Of a stretch of 64,000 bases of DNA, positions 33,323 to 46,950 are shown piece after piece (position 1 is the stretch's first letter; each line of letters starts with the position of its first letter). Location: NCBI RefSeq assembly GCF_043641665.1, contig NC_092198.1, positions 5,578,501 through 5,642,500 on the forward strand, read 5' to 3'. This DNA comes from Enoplosus armatus (Eukaryota > Chordata > Actinopteri > Centrarchiformes > Enoplosidae). Below the pieces are notes generated by a model. The model saw only the letters and a program-made list of their open reading frames with translations. It did no database searches and was not told the origin of the DNA. The translations under genes were made by a program, and so were the position numbers.

Positions 33323-35159
33323 GCATTCAGACATTTGTAAAGTCTGACATATCTTTTGCTCTTTACGGTGTTCTACCATTTGCTGCACCACATATCATCA
33401 GCAAGGCATCTGAAACCTTTACATCGGCACACAAAAACCCAACAAGAACTGATTAACGAAAGAAACATTCTCTTGTTAGCATCCATATAAATATTCTGGG
33501 GGTAATAGTGCTTAAGAGAGGTCTTGCGTCTTATGCTGGCCATTTGAAAGCAAAGGTCTGATACCTCTGTAGAGCCACACAGAACAAGACTTGGTGTATA
33601 CATGGTTGTAAACCAAGTGCCACATCATATGGGATTCTTTTTATACCGTGCTACCTATAGTAATGACTTAACATCTTCCTTTTGGGGCTATATAAAGCCC
33701 TGCGTGCCCTCACTTGTCCACACTGTGTAAAAGTGAGGCCATGCAAAGAACATGCAAAGCATTTCAACTTCTTGCACGAGAGATCAGGTTCATCCACAAC
33801 AGCCATTGTCCCGTGTGTTGAAGTCACAGAATCCAACCAGCATTCCATTAATGCTGCAGTTACAGGCTGGCATACCGACTGAAACAAAACACATATACTC
33901 AGACACACACACACACACTGTTGTTGACGAGTGCAGCTGTTGCCGCATGTCCTCTCCAACAAAAGAGCGCCATTTCAGTGCATTGAGAGCCATGATAAAG
34001 CGCATTCCTCTCACAAACTTCCACAAGTTGGTATCTCAAGCTGGTTTCAAATGTAAAAGCTGGCTACAAATATGTAACTACTTTTGAGTCCCAACACTTT
34101 TTAAGAGGTTTGCACAATTCAGTGTTGCTGTGTTTCAGACTGTGAACCAATTTGCACTCTTCTTAGAAAGTCCTTAGTCATGACTCATTTACCAAACAAT
34201 CAATACCAACCATGTAACTGTGTAAGCCCCCCCAGCACATACTGAATTTTGCTAGGTACCACCACCTACACCTCAACACTGCAATGACTCATAATGTTGG
34301 ACTGAATGAATGTATTGTTGTCGTTGCATGTAATGAAGTATGTATTAAAATAACAAAATAGAGTCACTCATTGGCAGCTCCCGTCAAGAGAAGAGACAGA
34401 AACAGCTGCTGTTGTCTGGCATTTACAACTGCAGCCTGAGACCAAAAAACATGCAACTAAAGGAGGATAATTGAGCTCTTCTACTGAGAGAACATTAACA
34501 AGAAACAACTCATATCTTGTTCCAACCACCTGCCAGTATATAAAAAGTACAGTGCGTTGATGCCAGTTCGTGGTGGACTCCATACAGTTGTTAGAAGGCA
34601 GTGATTGCGGATGGAAAGAGTTGTTAAATTGTTATAACTTATAACAAACCGGGGTCCCAAAGCATTTAACTTCATTCATTCACCCATTCAGGAGATTAAG
34701 AATCAAATTAAAGCAACAACCAAATCACTCGGTAAACTGACAACGGGAAAACTCAAATGAAACGTGGCTCGAATTCGGCTGCTACTCGCAGGGCTAAGTT
34801 TGCTGGCTTGCTAGCCAGCCCGCCCGTTAGCCGGCACCACTAACAAGCAAGCCCAGGAATGGGTACTTCCTCAATAAAATAGTCTGGGAGACTGAATAGG
34901 GCACACGCGGCGATAATAATGAAAGTCTAGTCACGCTTGTTCGACGTTTAACGCCACCACATAACTCACTTCAGCGCTCAAAAGCGGCTACGGTTAGCTA
35001 GCAAGTTAGCGCTTCCTCCCCGGCATCTCTTCCCATGTGAACTCATTTGACAGTCACTGATTTGACGGGGATACGCAATTTGGCACTACACCAGGTGAAG
35101 TAAATCCAACTTAGCGCCCACTAAACACGAATAAAAGTTGGTTACACCCATAAACTCAC

Positions 35160-35310
35160 CTGTATGTCTCTCGGGGTACTACTTTTTGGGATGTTATGAA
35201 CCGAAGTCTTGGTCTGTGCAGTACTTTCACCGACCTTGGCAGCTCTGCCTGTCCCCAGCAGCAACACACACAACAACACCCTCACCACGTACCCCTCCCT
35301 CTGCCACCAG
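35160..35310 (-). other. cyria: probable untranslated first exon of cyria
   Basis: The minus strand reads CATACAG/GTGAGT at 35166-35154, a near-perfect donor, with no acceptor needed if this is exon 1. It lies just downstream of promoter-like elements and in a CpG-richer stretch. The distal boundary (the transcription start) is a guess. Confidence 0.5.
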
Positions 35311-35375
35311 AAAAACGAAGGAGAAAAAAAACTTGAGTCTCAAGCCCCTCCCATTCCCATTTGTAATTGGTCAAT
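35310..35375 (-). promoter_or_regulatory. cyria: probable cyria core promoter
   Basis: On the minus strand a CCAAT box (35370-35366) is followed by a GC-box-like GGGAGGGGC (35352-35344), a common NF-Y/Sp1 arrangement. The first-exon donor follows about 190 bases later. There is no TATA box. The surrounding 34750-35400 region is richer in CpG than its neighbours. Confidence 0.45.
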
Positions 35376-35701
35376 ATTAGGGACAGTGCGAAACGAGCCA
35401 ATTAAATCCGCTATTGTTTTTTTGTTTCTTGGCAAAGATTTTCTGTCTCTAAATTCAAGCTGAAAATTAATTTTATGATATGTTTTATATGGTTGCAGTG
35501 CTTTAATTTAAGATAGTTCATAATTTCTTTAAGGAATAAAACATTACTATAGTTTTGACCACCCTTCATGCTATTTAGAATTTGCAAATTATAATACTTT
35601 CTTTTTGGATTCCTGCTAGTTGCATGTCCTATAAGCGTCATCTCACCCTGGCCAGTGTTTCATGTGTAAAGCATATCATCTATAAATCTAGTGAATAAGT
35701 G

Positions 35702-35982
35702 TAGGGGTGAAACTATTAGTTTAATAGTTGAGTAGTTAGTCAGAAAAGTAATCAGCAGCAATGTTGATTAATCTTGTCAGCCATTTCTGCTGGTACCAGT
35801 TTCTCAAATGTGAGGATTTTTATTGCAAGTAAACTGAATATCTTTGGGCTCTGATGGCCGGACGAAACAAGCAATTTCAAGATGTCATCATGGGCCCATA
35901 GAAATTACAATGGGCATATTTCACTTTTTTAAAATATTAGTCAATTATTAGAGAAAATAAAGGACAGATTAATCGATAATGA
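35702..35982. mobile_element. fish MITE, AATCGATTA family, copy 2 (reverse orientation)
   Basis: Starts GGGTGAAACTATTAGTTTAA and ends GACAGATTAATCGATAATG, with AACTGAATATCTTTGGGC inside. It is the reverse orientation of the copy at 12755-13052. It sits a few hundred bases upstream of the probable cyria promoter. Confidence 0.65.
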
Positions 35983-38900
35983 AAGTAAGTGTATGCTATT
36001 TTGAATTTGAAGAACTTATCATAACTTGTGTACTTGTTCATGTTATCCAACCAAACTACTTTTCTTTTGAGGTAAATTGGAGCTCACATCATAGTAAACT
36101 TAATGCTTGTAATGGCTGGCCTCAGACAGCATCAAGATTGATGTCGAAGGCATGTTTGAACATTAGTGGGTCTATAGAATGGAGGTCTTGCATACTTGGC
36201 CCTGAGGGCTGCAATGCAAAGCAACAGGAACACACACACACACACACACACAAACACATACAGAGCCTTTAAAATGTCAAGGCTCTACAATCAAAACATA
36301 GTCTTTTCAGCGCAGGGCCACATGTAGCTCACTGATGCTATTCCTGTGTGTGCGTGTTGCCATACCGGGTTGCCACGACGCATGCTGGAGCCTTGAGTGT
36401 GTGACTGTGGGAAAGGGTTGAGGCTCATTGTTGTCAGCAGTGTGGTTGGAGGTATGCACAGGGTAAACACACCTCCAAAAGACTATAAGGGCCAGTTAGG
36501 TTAGATGATGGGGGTCAGAGTACACCCACGTCTTCCACTACCACAACCGCTGGTTGTCATGGAGTTAAGTTTCCTTTACAGCAACTTTACACACACCCAC
36601 ACACATCGAGAAACATGTCAGCATGTGTGTTTATTACTCTGTCCAGCAAGTACACTACACGTTATGATTATCCACTGATGTGTTATATCATGTGACATGA
36701 CACATTTCTGATGCTATCGCTGCTTGTATCACTACAGAAGTTCTCAAAGAAGGTGACATTACAGAGTTACAACCATAGGAAATATATATATACTCTACTT
36801 AGAGACAGTAATTGAAAAGTTGAATGACAGAAATGCGTGTGATAAAGCAGACATGTTCACAGGTCAACCAACTAGGACATAAGAAACCTAAATACTGAAG
36901 GTTTTGGTCCAGTTGTTTGTTCTTTGACCTTTAATGACACTGTGAGTGCTGTCCTCTGATCTGTCTGCTGCCAGGCCGAATATCAGTTTGTCACATAATA
37001 AATGGCCATACATATAGTCCAATTGAGTAAAACTGCCCAAAAGTGACACCTGGTGGCGACTGCTTGTAGTGTCGTCATAACTGTTGCAGTAGTAAGTTTT
37101 CACTCCTTCCTCTTTTTCTTTTTTTGTTTATTTATTGACAGGTTGAAGGAAGTTTGACTCATGAAATTTAAATCATTAAATCATCATCAGCCAACTTGAC
37201 ACTGATGCCTACTGCAACATATTTACGTTCAGTTGTCTGTAACAGCAAGAAAACCTCCCTATTTACAATGATTTTATTCAAGGTAAACTGCTCTCAGAAA
37301 TTATGAAAGAGAGAATCAGAGTTGTGATCTGTATCCTAAAATCGTGCATATTTAAAATTGACTTCAAATTAAGGTCAATTATTACTGCAATTAACATGAA
37401 AAACTCATCATCCTCTGGGTGGCAGTAACTCACCACACTTCTGACTCGGCTAGCTCTGTGTCTCTGTATCTGCACAGATAACAAAACTGAATTTAATATA
37501 ATGCACAACAGCAAATCCATCTGTATAGAACATCTACAGTTAGTGCAGTCTTTACATTTTTACTGGTATCTTTTTTTTAAGCTTAAAGTGCCTTCTCATC
37601 CATACCTGCTCCATATGATATGATTTATGATGTGGGTGCAGTTTGCTAGCACACACCTACTATGTTACAGGATTACAAGCGCTTTATGCTGTATCATATT
37701 AGCTGTAGGATAATGTAAAAAAAAACCAAAAACCCTGAATCCATCCTTCATGTAAGCCACAGGCAGACGGCATCATGCAGCTGTAATACTGCAAAATATA
37801 TGTTAAATGTTACCCTGTACAGTATGACGTCTCCTTTATGGTGACATGACCAAGATGACATGGAATCCCATAATCCCCTGAAGACCATGTTAATGACGGT
37901 AAGAGGTGGGGGGTATGTACAACTAGGCTCTCTCTTAAGCCAGTCAGAGGCACGATACAGAAAAATACTTTCCAGTGATTTTAATGCCTGTGAGTGTATC
38001 AGTAGGTACATTAGAAAGCGATTCTAGAAGTCAAAGGCCTGTTGGAGCAAACCGTGGCCAGCGAGGCCTGGTAGTGGCCCTGAGCAAGGACACCCGAACC
38101 TTGTTTAGAGTCGGCACTAATCTACTCCCAGGACGTGGATTGAAAATGAGCTTAATATGGTGACATAAGGCAATTGGCTGTTGTTTCCGAGAGGGGATTT
38201 CAGATGCACATACCGAGAGCACAAAATAATACGTACACTGATATTAACATTCAGGCCCTGGAGGTGGACACAAATGCAAAAACAAATGCTATGTTAGCGC
38301 TCCCTTCTCTGTTTGCCCTTGGTGTTGGGCAGAGCACAACAACAGTTTCCACTCTTTCATCTCCCAACGTCCATACTTGGCAGGGTGCCGGGGCACTGTT
38401 GCTAACGGCTGCATGGACTTTGTTTGTTCAACAGTACGCTTATATAAAAAAGGGACATGAGAAAATAGATTTGATATATGAACATTATGCATATTCCGAG
38501 CCTAAAATACTGTGTTCAAGCTTGTTGATTGATCCTTTCAAATACGCTGGTTTAAAACAGAGGCCGGGGGAATATTAAGTGATATGTCAACATTTCCATG
38601 TTTTTGTGGGTCAGAATGGAAATGCTGTCAGAACAGATGTGAGTATGCACCGATTCTAAATGCCACCGCGGCTGTTTGATGACGGGGCTTTTTGTTGCCC
38701 AGTGGACCAGGTGCATTGAAGTGTCATTGCTACTTCCTCACAACCTCCGAACCATCCAAATGTCAGCCCCCCCGTTTCCCCTCATCCTGGTCATGGAAAC
38801 ACTTGTGCTGCAAGTTGAGCAGAGAGGACAAACAGAATTAAATCTGCCTCTTTTTCTTCCATTTTTCTCCAGTCTGGTGACACTCGACTAAACTGCTCCT

Positions 38901-40540
38901 CCTTGTTTGCACTTTCAAGTGTTTCATATTTGTGAAAACCACCACAGGGAGGGATGTATCAGCTTAAAGAAAACTAAGTGAAACCTCACTGGAATTCAGC
39001 CATGGGGAAGTTGCTGGCCTTGCCGGAGGCCGCCTTGCTTGGTCCAGGCAATTTTCTGACATCCAGTTTGGCCCCTTCTGCAGCCTGTCTGCCTGAATGT
39101 TTAGGAAACACCACCGAAAAGGCTCTGAGGCGTCTTGAAATGAGATGCTGTTTGAATTCCACCTGCCCTAAAAGCAGGCAAAATGCTCTGCCGATCCGCA
39201 ACATCCATGTGCCTCGCGGTGCTGTCACGCTAATTGGCTTCTGTTGTGCAGTCACACACACAAACACACACACACATCTTGACAGAATACAGTAAACAGC
39301 CTTTCTCAGATCTGCCAGGCTCTCCGGACTTTGGAGCACTTGTTGGATCTTTCTGAGCATTTTGATCTAATTAACTTGGTCGTAACCCCCTTCCACTATT
39401 CTCGTCTCATCCTTTCTGCATGTTTCTTTGCAGCTCGCTGAATCATTATCAAAGCTGCTGCCTCCAGACCTTTCGTTGCACTGATAGCAGTTTGATGCTG
39501 CTGCTAATTGTGTATGTGCATATTTTTCTTTCTGCATCTCAGTATCACTGGGTGGCTCTCTGCAAAGGATTTCAGGATTATTGACGGCAACAACGTCTCC
39601 CTTTGTTTTCCGATCGATGGCTCGGAGGTCCACAGTGGAATTATAGGCGTGGAGACATGTCAGGAAACTGAATAGCAGCAGCCATGGGGGTACCGGCTGA
39701 TTAGTGCGAGTGTGAGTGCATTTGCGAGACGGAAAGAATTAGAGAAATCATTCATAAGAGAGTAGCAGAGTAAACACCTAAAAAACCCACTGCATTCTCA
39801 AGCTATTGTGCATCTACATCCCAGGCTTTGTCATCAGATTAGTGTCAGACATTAACGGGGGCGGTGTGGACTCAGGCAGTGTAGGTAGACGAGCATTTGT
39901 TGCTCGCTCTGAAATTGAAAGAGAGTCTGTGTTCGCCCTGGAGCTCGACTCTGTGCTTGAATATTCAAGTCTCGTCTGAGTGTATACCTGCAATTGTGTT
40001 CTGGCCGGAACAAAATCATTGTAATACTGATCTACGATCTACTACAGAAATGAATGCAATGAAAAGCATATATGAGAAATTTGGCTTGAGTCAACTTGAA
40101 TCCTATAGGCTCAGTCGGATCCCATAAGCTTTGGGTATAAACTTTAATTCTAAAATGCTGATGGTTGTTTTTACCGGAGGGGTATTTGTGGCCTATTTCT
40201 TCCCCATCACTTCCCATTTCTCACTTCAGTCTGGGCACATCAAGTCAGCGCCAATGAACTTGGAACCAGCGAAATAAGAATAATACAAAGAAATAGATCA
40301 GATAAGCAGCTGATGTGAAAAAAATACAAGCCTGAAGTTATCACACAAATCCGTCCTACTGTAGTAATACCAATACTATGCATCCACAATCCTATACACA
40401 CGTTCAAACGCGAGCACACACATCAACATTAGGCGGCATTTTGGATGCAAACGTTGCTACTGACATTGATTTTAAGATGTCAAGATACAACAACGTCTCA
40501 ACTGAAAAAAAGTGATAATGTGCCAATATTGTGCTTTCGG

Positions 40541-40570
40541 GTTGTTTTGCTGCCCCCAAGTGGCCAAAAA
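40541..40570. repeat. MITE fragment, GGCCACTTGGGGGCAGC motif
   Basis: The complement of this motif, GCTGCCCCCAAGTGGCC, also occurs in opposite orientation at about 55158-55175. It is a short signature shared by a dispersed fish repeat. Element borders are not clear. Confidence 0.4.
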
Positions 40571-42077
40571 TCAATTAACTCAGCTTTAATGATAAAACGT
40601 ATTTTTGACCTATTGTCAAGATGGTTGCGTTACGTATTGAACAGAAGGCGACTATGACACAGAAAACAAACTACTGTTTCACATAATGAAATGTCCTAAA
40701 GTTGAATCAGCACTAGAGACCCCCCCCCCCCGCAAATGCGCTGTTTTGATGTGGTCAGTGGCGTTGGTGTCCACCCCACCCCTCTCCACTTGTGAGGACT
40801 GAGTGGCCGTTTGACACCACGTCCTTATGCAATCAGCCGAGGCATCAGAGCATGACTATCGAGAAGGCGCGAGGGACTGCGGGGTGCCAGCGAGAGCGAC
40901 CAAGTGCGGGAGGGGACAGTAGATCTGATAAAAACAACTCAGAAACACTCCTGTCAATGCCATGTGAGAAAAGAGGCAGGGATGGACGGAGGGAGGAAAG
41001 ACTGAAAAGGAGGTGAAGGAAACAAGAAGGAACAGAGAGGGGAAGAGGACACGGAGAATGAGACAGGGAGTAGGGATATAACACATGATAATCAAATAAA
41101 AGGGATGAATGAGGGAAAAGGAAACAGGAGATCAGAAACAGATGGATGAGTGGAAAGAGGGAGACGGAGCCTGTGAGGGATGCTGCTGTCTGAACGGCTC
41201 AGTGCAGACGTCTGGCAGGGCCACAGAGTCTCAGAGAGTCGGCACTAACACACTGCGGCACTCACTCCTGCCTTCATCACTCTCGCTCTGTCCAGCAACA
41301 CAGCGCCTTTTGATTTATGCCTTAATTAAACGTCCATAATGATGGTAAAACCCTTAACTTCATCTGTACAGGGAATGTATCTACTTACCACACACACACA
41401 CGGTGCAATGGACGTAAACCCACAAGTAGCAACAGAATATTGCAGAGATGTAAATGGGGTGACACTCTTATACTATATAATACTATAATACTTTACATCA
41501 AAGTATTGACCCTCTGCTGTTTCTACTCCCATGGTTCTGTGTACCAGAGGACCTACAGACTACTTGCTAGTGAAGCTGGACCATAAAAACTGTGAGGGCA
41601 GAACACTGCAGAATGACATTACATCCTCACAAAATTCCCCATTGTGAATTGGTTCTGCTTATTAGCACTATTACATGTTCTGCAGGTATAGTCTGTTTGA
41701 TAGAAAGAACAGAGACTTGAAGCTAAAAAGAAAAAACAAAATGTTGGAGCACTTGGAGGTGCTTTTCTTACTCTGGCATGCAGTACATCCAGTGTTCATG
41801 GTCAAAATCATTCAAAATGTACACCTTTTGGCAATCCAAAATGTGCATTCATTCTGTAGGTAGTAGAAACCTCAGTACTCAGAGGGGTGCTTAAGTGATT
41901 TAGTGTTGCACTTCCATGAAGTTGGGATACTCACGACAGACAGTTAAAAAAAAGGATGGTCAAAATAGATGCAGCAGATGCAAAGATATCGTGACTTTCA
42001 GTCCCAATGGATCAAGACTCCAGGCAAGCTGGGTCCTACATTTCCCACAATGCAACTCAATAGTGTCTTTCTTTAGA

Positions 42078-42590
42078 CTTCAATTGCTTTTCTCTTCAAC
42101 TGCCTCAGAGCTTAGGGTTAGATCAATTGACACTTTTACTGCTTTCATCTCTTAATCCAGCATCCATTCATCTGCTTTCAGTGATTACACTGACTACACA
42201 ACTGATACCCCAGCTCATTTCAATGCTTACACTTCAACTGACACTTCAAGCCCTTTCAGGTCACTTGTCTTTACTTTTGAAAAAGAAAAAAATCTTCAAA
42301 CTCCCACAACAGCTTTTAGTGGTTCCGCTTCAGCTGACAACTGAGTTCTTTTTTCAGTTCATATACTTGAACTGGCACTTATTTCTTTCAGGACCTCGTC
42401 TTCAACGAGACAATTTCAGCTTAATTTGTTGCTTACACTTCAACTGACATTTTCACTCAGCACTTAAATTGACATGTCAACCTCATTCAACCAAAACGTC
42501 AACTTCTTTTAGTCCTTCCATTTTAACTGCCATTACATCTTCTTTTAGCAACTGCAACTTCATCTCCTTTCAGTATTAAGTCAGTCTAAA
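42078..42590. repeat. decayed minisatellite, unit about 25 bp (CTTCAACTGACA...)
   Basis: The phrase CTTCAACTGACA or close variants (CTTCAGCTGACA, TTAAATTGACA, TTTTAACTGCCA) recurs every 20-45 bases, usually followed by CTTTCAG-like words. Copies are too diverged to count exactly. The region is strongly T/C-rich on the plus strand. Confidence 0.55.
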
Positions 42591-43570
42591 TCCAAAGTGC
42601 AAGTCCAACTTAAGTAGCTAGCACACACAAATATAACTCAGGAAATTTTGCCTTCAAGATTCAAGATTAGTGAAGCTAATGATGAAAGATCACTACAAAA
42701 ACTGACTTTGTTCACGTCCTCTGGCAGTGTAGTTCCAAAAGATTCATCAGTCCCATAAAATATCCAGTCAGGCTTTTATATGTGTCATTAAAATGAATTT
42801 ACCACCCTAGCCTGAAAGCTCTTTCTTTTCACAGCTAGTTGTCAGTGGATACAGAACCATAGCAGCCTCCCTACTCACTCAATTGCTTCCCCCGCCTTGA
42901 GGATTACAATGAAGTTGTCAGATTACAGAAACCCCCTTGATGTGTATGGGGGTTTTAATGTTAATTTTAGCCGGCCCTATCAAGGATGAACCTTCAGAAA
43001 ACCTGTAAAGAGGACAGAAATGGCGACAATTTCTAAAACAAAGCAAGAACTGACCTCAGTTCAGTATTTTGTCAGCAGTCATACATGCTCTCTCAGTGCT
43101 GCAGCCCTGAACTAACATGGCTGACGCTGATTTTCCATATGAGGCTAACAACCCTCATCTTTATGCTATCTATCACAGACACTGTGTGCTGCTACAGGGC
43201 TCTCCTCTCGTTTTGTCATCTTGGTGGTGTTGCTGCTCGGCTTACTGGCTGCTGGTAATGATGCTGTGAATCTATATATAGCCTCCTATGCATGCTTTGA
43301 AAGTATAGAGGGGGATGGAAAGACAGACAGACGAGAGAAAGAACAGAAGAGGGAGACAAATAGTGAAGAAGCAAATGAAGTAAGGAAACTTAAATAGGGA
43401 GGCAGATGGAGAGAGAGAGATAGGGGCTGATGGGAGGCTCACGATGTGTGAAAGAAGAGAAACCTTGAAAGTTTAACTCTTCCACTCCAAGCAATCCTCA
43501 GCTGCAGTAACCACATACTCAGATTTAAGACTTGAAAGACAATATCTATCATCATTATCTACCATTATGT

Positions 43571-43900
43571 GACAATAGCTAACAGTTCGGGTTTTGCCAG
43601 TCTTAGAACCCATTAGCTATTGTCTGACGATGATTTTGCCTCTTGGGTCAACGCCCAATGTTTTGGGGCGTCCAGTGTATCCGTTATTCAGATATCTGGG
43701 CCAAGACTTCCTCTTCTGTGCGGCGGTCATTGTTTACAGTCCAATTAGCAACCTCAGAACCCATCGGCTATCATCTCACGACAATTTGAATGCAGATACA
43801 TTTTTAAAAAGGTATAAGCTAATAAAAAGCTAATCTCTAGGGTTCCGAGACTGACAAAAAGCAAACTCGTCGTTAGCCGATGGGTTCTGAGATTGCTTTT
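43571..43900. repeat. compound repeat with inverted and direct copies
   Basis: A perfect 12-bp inverted pair, GACAATAGCTAA (43571-43582) and TTAGCTATTGTC (43613-43624). A related phrase, CAGAACCCATCGGCTA, lies at 43755-43770 and again, inverted, at 43871-43890; a diverged version is at 43604-43620. It looks like the remains of an inverted-repeat transposon or nested copies. Non-coding. Confidence 0.5.
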
Positions 43901-46807
43901 CGGCCAATGCGTTCTGCCTCTTTCACTCTCCACACAGACTGTTTACCTGCATGCAACCAAAGCCAGCTCAAATGTGATTGGTCAATACTACTCGGACTAC
44001 AAACGGAAACCAGAACTCTTCCGATACCAAACTATTGTCCCTCGCCCACAGATTCTGCATTCATATGCAGATATCTGTTGATAGAGACTATTATAATTCA
44101 GTCATTTTTCAGGGCTATGCAATAACAGTTGGTTTGGGAAAGGCAGTTTTTCATGGGTAAAGCAGCACTAATCAGTTTTCTTGACACACGTTCAACATAT
44201 TATGCTGGGCAGGTAGAGTAAAGTGGGTTTATCAGAGCTTTTAATGTTTAATATCTGCCTGCTTTGACTGGAAACAGGGTTGATGATGAGAACTCTACTT
44301 CACATGGGTCTGGAATTGAAAAGACAAATGTTACTTCTACTGTACTTCTAGTCTTTCCTCCTTCGCATAATCCCTTTGTGGTGGGAAAGTGTGTTTCTCT
44401 GACTTATATTACTGGGTCACATTTGCATTTAAAGGACGACATTAAGCAGCTACAAGTATTTCCATCCTGGAACAGATTTGATATTAACACAGTGTGTAGT
44501 GCACACCCGTTTGTTACAGTTCACAGATGCTTTTCCTCACTGTAATCTCTGACTTTAGCTTCCTAAGTGGTAAGCTCCTTCCTCCCTCACAGGCGTGTTT
44601 GTAGTCTCTTGTCCCCTTCACTCTTGCATGGCTCTGAATTTAATTCAACGGTGTTGGCCCCTCGGGAGCCCGGTTGCTCCGTCAGTTTGTTTGAACTCAA
44701 GCGTGAAACAACAAAAAAAAAGAAGCAGTGGGGAAAAAAATGGATTTCTCTTGTACACATATGCCAATGCTGCTGCTTTGTAGCGGTGACCTCACCGTTT
44801 CCTGACTGTTGATTAGCTGTTTGCAGAGGAAGAAAGTATGATCTTCTGACTGGAGCTCTGACAACAGTTGTTATTTGTCTTCACACACAATAGTCTTTCA
44901 AGACAAATACTGTACTGGGAGGATCAATCCTGTAATGCCATGGGGAAATTCTGTTCACTTTCTCAGAGAAGATGTTCTCCTCATTAAAACCCCGCCCAAA
45001 AAATGAAATCAGAATGAGAGAAAGATCGGAAGAGAAAGCCTTTAGTAAATAATGGATATTCTCTGAAATAGTATTCATGAAAGTCTCCACTCTGCCCTTG
45101 AATTATGCAATCCAAGGCTCTGTGCATCAAACGTCTCCCAATCCCAGTCAGAGTTGGAGTTGCATAACACTCAAGATGGAAGTCAAAGACCTTGGGGCAT
45201 CATTATTTCTGCTTAAAACAAACGACATTCCCTTGCTTTTAACAGTGGCAGCTGTTACCATATTATATAAAAACAGATAATTGCAATTCCCTGTCTCTGT
45301 TCTCTCTGTTGTTCTTTTCTTTCTGCACACCCCCACATGCACTCATGCACACACAGGCTGCTTAGCAAAATGAGACAGATGCCGCTGATTGCCTTGAGTT
45401 TAGCTTGACATGGACTGACGTGCAATCAGTGGTCGGAAGCACTGGATTTTGTTTGCTGCACCGTGGTGGTTTGCTGCCCGCGCTGATGGGACGTGGAGGG
45501 GCACATTTGCATCAAGACAAATACATAATTAAGCTTGTGTTTTCATTTGTCTGTTTAAGAGTAATTCTGCCGCTTGTGTTTTAACGTCTTCCAGCATCCT
45601 GGATATACAGAATGGCTTCCATCAAGCTACTGTATTTCTTTTGCCTTTTTTAAGGCCTGGTCTCAAATAAAAGAGCAAAACATACAGATTCACCACACAC
45701 AGTGGATGGCAGAATTGCTGGGGATAATTGATGATGGAGCTCAGTCTAAAGGATTTGAATTACTGTTAACCTTTTTCTCCCGAGTAACTCGAAGGCAGTT
45801 TTAAATGCCATAAAAGCACCAGCAGAAGCAGTAACAGCACACATTTCATCTGCTCTGACGGTGGTTTCCCAGAATCTTTGCTGTGACAATGATTCACCCT
45901 TCTGATGCTAAGTGAGGATGACCATTTTTACAGCTAAAACGACAGAATGATCTCAGCGCCAAGGCCGTTTAAATCACGCACCCCCCCTCCATTTGAGCCG
46001 CGCTTAGTCGAATTATCCAGGGTGCAGCTTTCTGGCCGACAGGGCAAATGAATTGGAACGCTGCGTTTCTTTTTTTTATCTTGCCTCATTTTCCACCTCG
46101 CCGTCTAACGTGTGACAGTGTTATCTCCTATCAGAGAGGATCCCCGCAGATTTATCGCCTTATTCCAAGGGCAGACGCATGATTGGCAAAGGATGATACA
46201 CACCGCGCATGGTTTTGTTTGTGCTGTGCCACACCCAGTTTCCATCCCCTCACAAGGGGGAGATAATGCTTTAGTTACACCCCTGTTTCTGTTTCCAGCA
46301 CTTACAATGGAAGCCACAGCAGATGTGTCCTCACTCTGCATTGAACCAATATTACAGGTCCAGCATTTTACAAAGAAGTCTTCCTGAGAGTGGAGAGACT
46401 GCTGCAGCACTGCAGAAAACATGCCTGTAGTTGACATGTCTGTCAGTGACAGCTACGTGTTTAGATAGGCTGTCCCATTATCTTACCCTCAGTGACAATC
46501 TCAGTATGGACCCAGAGCCAAACCCCTGGTGGGTGGAGGAAAAGATCCCTCCTCAGATGTTATAGTGGTATGTATCATCAAACAGAGTTATTTTGGTAAG
46601 AAGTGCTGTAAATGTAGAGCTACAGAGACAATATATGTTTGTCAGTCTTCCCAGATTTTACTGCACAGTTTATACTGTGATAGCTTTTACTTTAATGCCT
46701 CTTGGTGTAATCGACCATTGTTGGCAATGTTACAAATCAATGAGCAAAGCCACCAACAAATACCTGCAAAACTAACGACACTCAGCCTCAGCTATACTTT
46801 GTGTTCA

Positions 46808-46950
46808 GTGCTAACTTGTTAGCATGCTAACAATCTGAGGTGGTGAACATTATACCGGCTAAACACCATTATATTAGCATTGGTGAAGTTAGCATTTAGC
46901 TCAAAGCGCTGCCTCACAGAGACACTATAGTAGCTACTGGCTGTAGACTC
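46808..46950. repeat. GTTAGCATGCTAAC-type dispersed fish repeat
   Basis: Contains CTTGTTAGCATGCTAACAAT, GGTGGTGAACATTATACC, GTTAGCATTTAGCTCAAAGC and GGCTGTAGACTC, in the order I recall for a very abundant percomorph dispersed repeat. The class (SINE-like or MITE) is unsure. Confidence 0.65.

Larger units (their letters stand above)
18547..35159 (-). other. cyria: cyria intron 1, distal part
   Basis: About 16.6 kb without a defensible exon. It holds CA/GT microsatellites (19691-19757, 21400-21424, 29250-29288, 33266-33320), GGAT repeats at 19557-19583, CAGT/CAGC repeats near 19990-20030 and 20225-20265, poly-G runs at 24005-24024, 26982-27021 and 27596-27612, CAGA repeats at 30663-30683, and MITEs at 31052-31192 and 31297-31375. 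Confidence 0.55.
35376..43570. other. intergenic, no gene seen
   Basis: Upstream of cyria. Contents: the MITE at 35702-35982, a CA repeat near 36228-36252, a C12 run at 40720-40731, a MITE-like motif at 40541-40570, a purine-rich stretch about 40970-41140 and the decayed minisatellite at 42078-42590. Open frames up to 134 codons lack recognisable domains or flanking splice sites. Confidence 0.5.
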
